DNA of 15,792 bases, taken from Betaproteobacteria bacterium (GTDB taxonomy: Bacteria; Pseudomonadota; Gammaproteobacteria; Burkholderiales; Burkholderiaceae_C). The stretch lies in contig VBCQ01000133.1 of assembly GCA_005882155.1 (NCBI GenBank), positions 1,040 through 16,831 of the forward strand. The letters run 5' to 3'. Numbering within the stretch: position 1 is the stretch's first letter; each line of letters starts with the position of its first letter. The notes below the pieces were generated by a model. It searched no databases and was not told the DNA's origin. It was given only the letters and a program-made list of their open reading frames with translations. The position numbers were made by a program, and so were the translations under genes. Below are positions 1 through 8,242 of this stretch, piece by piece.

Positions 1-158
1 CCAGCGAGCATCGTTTCGAAGGCCTCGGCGCTCGCGAATCCTTCGGACAGCAAGCGGCGCGAACGCAGCAGCCAGGCGAGCGCGTCGCGCACCACGTCTT
101 CATCGTCGACGAGATAGACCGTGGGCAGGCCGAGGCGTGGATCGGTGTGGGTCGTCAT
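1..158 (-). CDS. Response regulator, FixJ/LuxR type (DctR-like), N-terminal part only
   Basis: Reading leftwards from an ATG at 158, 52 codons are visible before the window edge. They encode the start of a receiver domain: a first beta strand (TVYLVDDED, residues 13-21) carrying the acidic pair D18/D19 that binds Mg2+ in receivers, then the first helix (VVRDALAWLLRS). The phospho-accepting Asp, expected near residue 60, and any output domain lie outside the window. The gene begins 24 bases after the sensor kinase stop, and GAGG sits 6 bases before the ATG, so the two are very probably co-transcribed and form a cognate pair. The VYLVDDED opening and the neighbouring PAS kinase fit the FixJ/DctR/TtrR group, in which a LuxR-type HTH follows the receiver, but that domain is not seen here. 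The dctR assignment is inference from the neighbour. Confidence 0.85.
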   Translation of the reverse strand, partial: MTTHTDPRLGLPTVYLVDDEDVVRDALAWLLRSRRLLSEGFASAEAFETMLA

Positions 159-182
159 GCGAGCCTCATGCGGTCAATCGGA

Positions 183-2297
183 TCAAGGCGCGGTGGCCGG
201 GGCGGCGTCGGCCTCGCGCGGCGCATCGTGCGAGGGCGGTTCCTTGCGCTCGGCCGCGACTGCCGGAAGCGTAAACCGGAACTCGGTCGCCGTGCCAGCT
301 CCGCTGGTCGGCGCAACGCTGCCGAAATCGAGCGCACCGCCGTGCTGCTCGATGACGGTGCGGCACAGGCTCAAGCCGAGGCCCATACCTTCGCTGCGGG
401 TCGTGAAGAACGGCGTGAACAAGCGTTGCGCGACGTCGGGCGCGACGCCGGGCCCGTGGTCGATGACGCTGAAGGTCACCCAGCGCGGGTGGTGCTGGCG
501 CACGCGAATGCACAGCTCGCGATGTGCCGGCGCGGTGTGGCCTTCCATTGCCTGGATGCCGTTGCGCGTGAGGTTGAGCAGCACCTGCTCGACCATCGTG
601 CAGTCGCACAGCACGCGCGGCACGGGGCATGGCATGTCGACCTCGACGCGGGTCCCGCTCTTGCGCGATTGCAGCCGCACCAGCGGCAGCACGGCGTCGA
701 TCAGCACGTCGCAGCGCACCGCTTCGCGCGCTTGCTCGCGCCGGCGCACGAAGTCGTGCACGCTCTTGATGACGCGGCCGGCCCGCTCGGCCTGCTCGGC
801 AATGCGCTCGGTCGCTTGCCTCAGCAGGCTCGTGGTGTCTGAATCGGCAGCGCGCGACTCCATCAGGTTCAGCGACCCGGCGGCGTAGCTTGCGATCGCC
901 GCCAGCGGCTGGTTCAACTCGTGGCTCAGCAGCGAGGCCATCTCGCCGACCGTGGCCAGCCGCGCGGTGGCTTGCAAGCGCTCTTGCTGCTGGCGCGAGA
1001 TCTCCTCGATGCGGCGCTGGTCGCTCACGTCGAGCACCGCGCTCATCCAGCCGGTGTGGAGACCCGCGCCGTCGACGAGCGGGGCTTCGAAGATCAGCAC
1101 CGCGAAGCGCTCGCCGTTCTTGCGCATGAAGATCGTCTCGAAGCCTTCGCGCGCGGACTGCAAAGCGTCTTCGCGCGGCTGCTCGCCGCCGAGGCGAACC
1201 GCCTGGCGGCGCGCGTATTCGTCGGCGAGCTCGGGCGGCCAGTACAGCGGCGTCGAGCGGCCGATCATTTCTTCGGCGCTGAAGCCGACCATTTGGCAGA
1301 ACGCCGGATTGACGTAGGTCACGCGTCCCTGCAAGTCGCGCGCGCGCAGACCGGTGACGAGCGAGTCTTCCATCGCCTTGCGGAACGCCAGCGATTCGGC
1401 GAGCGCGCGCTCAGCGGTCGCGCGCTTGCGCACGTCGCGCACCAGCAGGACGACGACGACGCCGAGCGCGAGCGAGAGTCCGAGCACGAGCGCGACGGCG
1501 AGGTTCGGAATCAGCCGCGGGCTGCCGGCGACGCTGTCCATGCGCAGCTGCAGCGTCTGCCCCGGCAGATCGATCAGGCGCTCGGCGACGTAGACGCCGC
1601 TGCCGCGCATCAGCCCGATGCGCGCCAGGCGCGTGCCGTCGCCTTCGACGAACGACAGCTCATGGTCGCGCAGCACCTGCGGCCCGACCGATTCGGTCAG
1701 CACCGCGCTCAACGCGAAGGTCGCGGCCATGAAGCCGTCGATCTTGCCGCCGCGCTGCACCGGCATGCACACGTCCATCACCTCCAGTCCGAGCCCATCG
1801 GGCAGCGGAACGAAGTAGCTGCGCGAAAAAACCGGCGACGCTTGGCGGCTCGCCGCGCCGCACGCGACTTCGGTTTCGAGGTCGATGTCTTCGCGCCGGA
1901 TTCGCGTGAACACCGGCGCCTGGAACGGAGAATCGATCGCGTCGGAAATGCCGTGCTTGGCGTCGCGCCGCTCGATGCGCAGCAGCTCGCGGTGCGCGTG
2001 CAGCAGGCTCGCCGCCTCGGCGCTCCACTGCGGCCGGGCCGGATCGTTCCACAGCAGGGCTTGCAGGTTCTGCAGGTCGCGCGACAAGGCTTGCTTCACG
2101 TCGGCTGCGGCGGCGGCGGCCGCGGCCTCGACCTGTTCTTGCGCCCGATTGCCCTCGTAGCTGACCGTCAGACCGACCAGCAGCGACTGCGCGACGACCA
2201 GCAGCGCGACCAGCGCGCCCCACAGCAAGGCGCGGCGTCGGCGGGTAGGGCCGCTCGGCGTGTCGTGCGCTGCAGCGGCGTTCGGGTGTGCGCTCAT
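183..2297 (-). CDS. dctS: Membrane sensor histidine kinase, DctS-like (C4-dicarboxylate sensing)
   Basis: This is a 704-residue kinase that should sense a ligand outside the cytoplasm and phosphorylate the response regulator encoded next to it. In order it shows a basic N-terminus, a first membrane helix (about 23-45), a periplasmic region of about 220 residues, a second helix (about 265-287), a PAS domain (about 308-425, with VTYVNPAFCQMVGFSAEEMIG), a HisKA helix with phospho-acceptor H459 in LLSHELNQPLAAI, and a complete ATPase domain: N box LLNLTRNGIQAM, G1 DHGPG at 613-617, F box FTPFFTT, and G2 GMGLGLS near 637. The double-helix/PAS/HisKA plan and the SHELNQPLAA box match the DctS/DctB family. 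The tail is a low-complexity Ala/Pro/Glu stretch. An in-frame GTG at 2342 would add 15 residues; the ATG at 2297 is preferred because it places the basic region just before the first helix. Dicarboxylate as the ligand is inferred from family resemblance and the adjacent maeB. Confidence 0.85.
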   Translation of the reverse strand: MSAHPNAAAAHDTPSGPTRRRRALLWGALVALLVVAQSLLVGLTVSYEGNRAQEQVEAAAAAAAADVKQALSRDLQNLQALLWNDPARPQWSAEAASLLHAHRELLRIERRDAKHGISDAIDSPFQAPVFTRIRREDIDLETEVACGAASRQASPVFSRSYFVPLPDGLGLEVMDVCMPVQRGGKIDGFMAATFALSAVLTESVGPQVLRDHELSFVEGDGTRLARIGLMRGSGVYVAERLIDLPGQTLQLRMDSVAGSPRLIPNLAVALVLGLSLALGVVVVLLVRDVRKRATAERALAESLAFRKAMEDSLVTGLRARDLQGRVTYVNPAFCQMVGFSAEEMIGRSTPLYWPPELADEYARRQAVRLGGEQPREDALQSAREGFETIFMRKNGERFAVLIFEAPLVDGAGLHTGWMSAVLDVSDQRRIEEISRQQQERLQATARLATVGEMASLLSHELNQPLAAIASYAAGSLNLMESRAADSDTTSLLRQATERIAEQAERAGRVIKSVHDFVRRREQAREAVRCDVLIDAVLPLVRLQSRKSGTRVEVDMPCPVPRVLCDCTMVEQVLLNLTRNGIQAMEGHTAPAHRELCIRVRQHHPRWVTFSVIDHGPGVAPDVAQRLFTPFFTTRSEGMGLGLSLCRTVIEQHGGALDFGSVAPTSGAGTATEFRFTLPAVAAERKEPPSHDAPREADAAPATAP

Positions 2298-2367
2298 GAC
2301 AACTCGGAGTCGCCCAGTATTGCGGACCTGACGCCCGAACACCTACGCAGTTTTGCGCACTCGGCGC

Positions 2368-2398
2368 GAATCAATGCCGATGCGACATGAATCAATGC
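2368..2398. repeat. Phased 10-bp direct repeat in the dctS-maeB divergent region
   Basis: GAATCAATGC occurs exactly at 2368-2377 and again at 2389-2398, 21 bp apart, which is two helical turns. Both copies lie between the divergent starts of the kinase (2297) and maeB (2521), about 50 bp upstream of the TACAAT element. Same-face spacing is what a dimeric activator site would show. Assignment to DctR or another regulator is speculation. Confidence 0.4.
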
Positions 2399-2449
2399 GC
2401 TGCGGCAAGTACGTACGCCCAAGCGCCGGCCGCGGGGCATGGCGACTTC

Positions 2450-2455
2450 TACAAT
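2450..2455 (+). promoter_or_regulatory. Candidate -10 element for maeB
   Basis: TACAAT lies 66 bases before the maeB ATG in otherwise GC-rich DNA and matches the sigma-70 -10 consensus at five of six positions. No recognisable -35 hexamer stands 16-18 bp upstream, which would suit an activated promoter. The call rests on this single hexamer. Confidence 0.4.
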
Positions 2456-2520
2456 CCGCCGAGGGTCGCGAACGTCGTCGCTCCCGTGCTGCCGCGACCA
2501 CCAACACCGCGAGATCCGCC

Positions 2521-4815
<2,295 letters not shown>

Positions 4816-4826
4816 CGCGCTTCATA

Positions 4827-4845
4827 ACGGCGCGTTCTGTGCCGT
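4827..4845 (+). terminator. Weak hairpin after maeB, possible terminator
   Basis: ACGGCGC (4827-4833) pairs with GTGCCGT (4839-4845) around a five-base loop; one pair is G-U. It begins 11 bases after the maeB stop. No U-tract follows, so it would be at best a non-canonical or partial terminator. Confidence 0.3.
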
Positions 4846-5056
4846 AGCGGCTACATGCATGCCCGTTGCGCGCGCTGCTGTCCAGTGGCGCCGCAATATC
4901 CGCCAACGGCCACCGGGATTGAACGCGGCACGGACTGCCGTTTACGCCGCGAAGTCGCGCCAGCCTCCGCGCAAAACGCCCCGCGGCTCAATGAATTCCC
5001 TGAAGGCGAGCGAACACTCACCGGTGCTGCTCATTGCCCCAAATTGAGGCAAAGGC

Positions 5057-5085
5057 TTGAGATTTTCGGCTCAGTTCTGTACCAT
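5057..5085 (+). promoter_or_regulatory. Sigma-70 type promoter for the ribonuclease-barstar pair
   Basis: TTGAGA (5057-5062) and TACCAT (5080-5085) are separated by exactly 17 bases and match consensus at five and four positions. A start of transcription near 5092 would give a leader of about 20 bases before the GTG at 5113, with AGGGA as ribosome site 6 bases from that start. This spacing also argues against the longer upstream extension of the reading frame. Confidence 0.55.
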
Positions 5086-5112
5086 CTCGGTTTCAGGATT
5101 CAGGGAAAACCC

Positions 5113-5535
5113 GTGTCTCTCTCAGGCCGGCCGCAGGCGTGGCAAGCCCTCCGAAAGGTGGGAATCGCCGTCACTGCGACGGGTGCCATGTGGGTCGCCG
5201 GCGCCGTGTGGGCGAAGGCGCCCGTCCCGGGGGTGTCCCCGGACATCGGCAGCGTGGCCTTGGCCGAGTTGCCGAAAGAGGCACAGACCACCGAGCGTTT
5301 GATCCGTTCCGGCGGTCCTTTTCCCTACCCGAAAGACGGTGTGGTGTTCGGCAATCGCGAACGCGTGCTTCCCGCCGAGCCACGTGGCTACTACCGGGAG
5401 TACACGGTCAAGACGCCGGGCGCGCGAGATCGGGGTGGGCGTCGCATGGTTTGCGGCGGACGCCAGCCGACTCGTCCGGCGGCTTGCTACTACACCGATG
5501 ACCACTATTCGAGCTTCCGGCGAATTGTCGAGTGA
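5113..5535 (+). CDS. Secreted guanyl-specific ribonuclease, RNase Sa family
   Basis: This 140-residue protein should cleave RNA 3' to guanosine outside the cytoplasm. Residues 1 to about 34 form a signal peptide (RKVG, hydrophobic core, AVWA before the cleavage site). The mature part follows Streptomyces RNase Sa closely: ALAELPKEA, GGPFPYPKDGVVFGNRE, then GYYREYTVKTPGARDRGGRR and DDHYSSF. The catalytic triad is intact: E96, R107 and H131 align with E54, R65 and H85 of RNase Sa. Two cysteines, C114 and C125, flank the loop before the active-site His and probably form a disulfide; RNase Sa instead links its termini (C7-C96), so the bond differs. The GTG start is chosen for its ribosome site (AGGGA), promoter position and signal peptide; the open frame upstream is not credible. 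A barstar homologue follows directly, fitting toxin plus immunity. The RNase fold and activity are well supported; the biological role is unknown. Confidence 0.9.
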   Translation: MSLSGRPQAWQALRKVGIAVTATGAMWVAGAVWAKAPVPGVSPDIGSVALAELPKEAQTTERLIRSGGPFPYPKDGVVFGNRERVLPAEPRGYYREYTVKTPGARDRGGRRMVCGGRQPTRPAACYYTDDHYSSFRRIVE

Positions 5536-5563
5536 CCGAGGCCATGCAGATTTTTAGTGACCT

Positions 5564-5570
5564 GAGGAGG
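5564..5570 (+). promoter_or_regulatory. Strong ribosome binding site setting the barstar start
   Basis: GAGGAGG, nine bases before the ATG at 5580, is the best Shine-Dalgarno match noticed in the window. It favours this start over two in-frame alternatives, a GTG at 5532 that overlaps the ribonuclease stop and an ATG at 5544. A strong site ahead of the inhibitor would ensure antidote excess. Confidence 0.7.
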
Positions 5571-5579
5571 AACGAGACC

Positions 5580-5975
5580 ATGCTCTTGCAGACCGTCCGT
5601 CCGAACATTGTTCAATCGATCCGCGCCTATCGCGTGGAGGATCTGATGCAGGCGGCGCAAGACGCAGGGCAGCATTTCCTCTATGCGAACCTGACAGCGG
5701 CCCAGTCCAAGCAGGACGTGCTCGACAGCATTGCCGACGCGTTTCTGTTCCCGACGCATTTCGGCAAGAACCTCGATGCCTTGTACGACTGCATGACCGA
5801 CCTCGTGCACAAAGCGGGCTCGCAGCCCGGCTTCGTCGTCGTGCTCGAGCAGTTGCCCGACAACCCGCGTTTCGACCGCGAGGCGCGCGAGCAGTTGCTC
5901 GACGTGTTTCGCGATGCCGCCGACTTCTGGGCGGAGCGAAAAATACCATTCAGGTGCTTCTATTCTTTTCAGTAG
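5580..5975 (+). CDS. Barstar-family ribonuclease inhibitor
   Basis: The 131-residue product should bind the active site of the upstream-encoded RNase in the cytoplasm and protect the producing cell. It has no signal peptide. The barstar core starts near residue 34 (LYANLTAAQSKQDVLDSIADAF) and contains the hallmark HFGKNLDALYDCMTDL (60-75), which aligns with YYGENLDALWDCLTGW of Bacillus barstar; the barnase-contacting aspartates D35 and D39 correspond to D66 and D70, and W38 is Tyr here. QLLDVFRDAADFW near 105-117 matches the last helix. The first 33 residues have no counterpart in Bacillus barstar (about 90 residues). The gene follows the ribonuclease by 44 bases with its own strong ribosome site and probably shares its transcript. 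Its end overlaps the rsmA reading frame on the other strand by 26 bases. Confidence 0.9.
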   Translation: MLLQTVRPNIVQSIRAYRVEDLMQAAQDAGQHFLYANLTAAQSKQDVLDSIADAFLFPTHFGKNLDALYDCMTDLVHKAGSQPGFVVVLEQLPDNPRFDREAREQLLDVFRDAADFWAERKIPFRCFYSFQ

Positions 5976-6891
5976 CCCGCTCCCAAGAACAAGGGTCATG
6001 GGAGCGGGCGACGGAAGTGGCCCAAAGCATCACGGACAAGCCGGCCAAGGCGGCCGCGAAGAGCGCAGCGAATTCGAGTTTCGGCATGAACATGCCGCTG
6101 ATGAGCAGCGCGTTTGATACGGCGATGTGGCTCGCGTTGAGCACGAGCGCGAGTTGCTGGTACTCGGCGACCGGCACTTCTTCGGCGCGGCGCTGCACGT
6201 CGAAGCTTCCGGCAAACCCGCGCTGTTCGAGCCAACGCCCCAAGGTGTGGCGCAGCAGCTTGCGGCGCTGCGAGAAGGCGACTGCGACCAGCTCGCCCAA
6301 CAGCGCTGCATCGAGCGCCGGTGCAACCGCCAACGGTTGCATCCGCACGACGGCCGACTCGACGCGCGGCGGCGGGTCGAACGCCTCGGGCGGGACGTCG
6401 AGCACGCGCTCGATGTCGTAGCGCCACTGCAGCATCACCGACAGCCGCCCATAGGCCTTGCTGCCCGGTCCGGCAGCCATACGTTCGACGACTTCCTTTT
6501 GCAGCATGAAGTGTTGGTCAGCGACGTGCTCGACCGCGCCGAGCAGGTGAAACAAGATCGGCGTCGAGATGTTGTACGGCAGGTTGCCGACGACTCGCAG
6601 ATTGCGTTCCGCCTGCTCGGCCAGCGCCGCGAAGTCGACGCTCAGCACATCGGCCTCGACGACAGTCAGCTCGCTGCGCCGGCGCAGCCGCGCTGCCAGG
6701 TCGCGGTCGAGCTCGATGACGGTGAGACGGCCGCAGCGCTCGACCAACGGATCGGTCATTGCGCCCAAGCCGGGGCCGATCTCGACCAGTGCATCACCCG
6801 GCCGCGGTGCGATCGCATCGACGATGTCGCCGATAACGGCGCTATCGGTCAGAAAGTGCTGACCGAAGCGCTTGCGCGCGATATGTCTCAC
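5950..6891 (-). CDS. rsmA: 16S rRNA dimethyladenosine transferase (KsgA) with an atypical C-terminal tail
   Basis: RsmA dimethylates two adjacent adenosines in the 3' terminal hairpin of 16S rRNA using S-adenosylmethionine, a late step of 30S assembly. The start HIARKRFGQHFL is diagnostic; the SAM loop is EIGPGLGAMT (37-46), the acidic ribose ligand lies in VIELD (E60), motif IV is NLPYNIS (103-109), and the C-terminal FSQRRKLLRHTLG and EEVPVAEY are conserved. Start is a GTG at 6891, seven bases after the surA stop, implying translational coupling. The family normally ends soon after EEVPVAEY (residue 244), but here the frame continues to residue 313, adding about 60 residues with a hydrophobic stretch FAALFAAALAGLSVMLWATS (274-293) and a charged end. 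The tail reads through the shared hairpin into the barstar gene. The enzyme identity is sure; whether the tail is translated as part of it is not. Confidence 0.95.
   Translation of the reverse strand: MRHIARKRFGQHFLTDSAVIGDIVDAIAPRPGDALVEIGPGLGAMTDPLVERCGRLTVIELDRDLAARLRRRSELTVVEADVLSVDFAALAEQAERNLRVVGNLPYNISTPILFHLLGAVEHVADQHFMLQKEVVERMAAGPGSKAYGRLSVMLQWRYDIERVLDVPPEAFDPPPRVESAVVRMQPLAVAPALDAALLGELVAVAFSQRRKLLRHTLGRWLEQRGFAGSFDVQRRAEEVPVAEYQQLALVLNASHIAVSNALLISGMFMPKLEFAALFAAALAGLSVMLWATSVARSHDPCSWERATEKNRST
5975..6009. terminator. Perfect 11-bp hairpin between barstar and rsmA
   Basis: GCCCGCTCCCA (5975-5985) and TGGGAGCGGGC (5999-6009) are perfect reverse complements around a 13-base loop, starting on the last base of the barstar stop. 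The symmetry lets it act for both convergent genes, but no U-tract follows on either strand. On the minus strand it lies inside the open rsmA frame. Confidence 0.6.
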
Positions 6892-6898
6892 TGAGCCG

Positions 6899-8242
6899 TC
6901 AGGTCGGAGGCTCGCGCATCTCGATGTAGGCGCGTGCCCGCAGCTCGCGCAGCCAGTCGTTGTAGGCGTTCTCGAACTTCTGCTCGCGCAGGACGTTGCG
7001 AGCCTGTTCGCGCTGCTGCTTGACGTCGAGGGCCATCTGCCGACGTTCGGTGACCTGGATCAGGTGGACGCCGAAACGCGAGACGATCGGGTTGGAAATG
7101 CCACCGATCGACAGGCCGTTCATCGTCTCCTCGAACTCGGGAACGAACTGGCCCGGCGATGCCCAGCCGAGGTCGCCGCCTGCTGCTGCGCTGCCGTCCT
7201 CGGAGTTTTCGCGCGCCAGCTGCTCGAAGGTCTTGCCGCCGGCTTGAATCTGCCGCTTGAATTCGCTCAGACGGCGAATCGCTGCGTCCTGACTGAGCTG
7301 CGCCGACAGGCGCAAGAGGATATGGCGGGCGCGAGTCTGCGTGATCGAAAACGCGCCTGCTTCATGCCGCTCGACGAGCTTGAGCACGTGAAAGCCGGCG
7401 CCGGTGCGCAGCAGCTCGGGCGCGAGTTCGCCGGCCTTCAGAGCGCGCACGCGCGCGACGAAGACATCGGGCAGCCGGTCGGCCGGGCGCAACCCGATCA
7501 CGCCGCCTTGTGCCTTGTTCGCGTCCTCGGACAGCTCGCGTGCGACGGCCTCGAACGATTCGCCGGCCTTGACGCGGGCGACTGCTGCTTCGGCGCGGGC
7601 GCGACGCTGTGCCACCACCGCGTCGCCGGCACCCTCGGGCACGCTGACGAGAATCTGCGCGATGTTGTACTCGATCGACGAGCCGGCCTGCGCGCGTTGC
7701 TTGTCGAGCACCGCATCGATCTCGGCGTCGGTGATGCGAATGCGCGCCTGCACTTCGCGCTCGCGCACGCGCTCGACCAGCAGCTGATCCTTCACGTTGT
7801 TGCGGAAGCGCCCGAAGTCGACGCCGTCGGCTGCCAGGCGCTGCCGCAGCTGCGCCATCGTCACCTGGTTTTGCAGCGCCACGTTGGCGACAGCTCGGTC
7901 GAGCTCGGCTTCGTCGATGCGCTGGCCGCTGTCGCGCGCGTAGGTCACCTGGACCCGCTCTTCGATCAACGCATCGAGCAGCTGCTGACGCAGTTCGCTC
8001 GGTGGCGGCAGCTTCGCGCCGTTGCGAGCGGCGGCGTCGCGCACCCGGACGATGCGCTGCTCGAGCTCGCCGGCGGTGACCAGCTCCTGGTTGACGATGG
8101 CGAGGATGTAGTCGCCGGGCCGCGGCGTCGAGCGCGCGCTCTTCTCCGGTTGGGCGCCGACGCCCGGCGTGAGCAGAACAGCGGCGCAGGCCAATGCGGC
8201 GGCACGAAGAAGCGCGTGGAACATCGGAGTGCGATCAATCAT
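6899..8242 (-). CDS. surA: Periplasmic chaperone and peptidyl-prolyl isomerase SurA
   Basis: SurA escorts unfolded outer-membrane proteins, LptD among them, through the periplasm. The 447-residue protein has a signal peptide (ALLRAAALACAAVLLTPGVGA, to about residue 30), a SurA N-terminal chaperone domain (about 42-180, starting DYILAIVNQELVT), a first parvulin domain (about 190-290, with GGVIGLRPADRLP and GFHVLKLVE) and a second, more canonical parvulin domain (about 303-399, with ARHILLR, GGDLGWASPGQFVPEFE and GVHLIQVTERR), then the C-terminal helix. The ATG at 8242 overlaps the end of lptD by 8 bases; an ATG six codons later (8224) gives a neater signal peptide, and neither has a clear ribosome site. 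The overlap with lptD and the 7-base gap to rsmA indicate a single transcript. Here rsmA follows directly, without pdxA. Confidence 0.95.
   Translation of the reverse strand: MIDRTPMFHALLRAAALACAAVLLTPGVGAQPEKSARSTPRPGDYILAIVNQELVTAGELEQRIVRVRDAAARNGAKLPPPSELRQQLLDALIEERVQVTYARDSGQRIDEAELDRAVANVALQNQVTMAQLRQRLAADGVDFGRFRNNVKDQLLVERVREREVQARIRITDAEIDAVLDKQRAQAGSSIEYNIAQILVSVPEGAGDAVVAQRRARAEAAVARVKAGESFEAVARELSEDANKAQGGVIGLRPADRLPDVFVARVRALKAGELAPELLRTGAGFHVLKLVERHEAGAFSITQTRARHILLRLSAQLSQDAAIRRLSEFKRQIQAGGKTFEQLARENSEDGSAAAGGDLGWASPGQFVPEFEETMNGLSIGGISNPIVSRFGVHLIQVTERRQMALDVKQQREQARNVLREQKFENAYNDWLRELRARAYIEMREPPT

Larger units (their letters stand above)
4816..5112. other. Intergenic stretch between maeB and the ribonuclease gene
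   Basis: About 300 bases without a convincing gene. It contains a weak hairpin just after maeB (4827-4845) and, at its right end, the ribonuclease promoter (5057-5085) and ribosome site (AGGGA, 5102-5106). A 62-codon reading frame at 4859-5047 has no ribosome site, no hydrophobic or conserved motif, and an amino-acid make-up typical of shadow frames. Nothing tRNA-like or repeat-like is visible. Confidence 0.6.

Noticed and set aside
921..2390. 489-codon plus-strand open frame opposite the sensor kinase
   Set aside because: It is antisense to a complete kinase with all motifs. Its composition (many Arg, His, Gln, Asp) is the usual shadow of GC-rich codons and it has no domain.
4859..5047. Possible 62-codon gene between maeB and the ribonuclease
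   Set aside because: No ribosome site, signal or hydrophobic pattern, and it lies just upstream of a well-formed promoter for the ribonuclease.
5532..5579. Longer barstar with GTG start overlapping the ribonuclease stop
   Set aside because: The overlap is attractive for coupling, but GAGGAGG nine bases before the ATG at 5580 points clearly to the later start.
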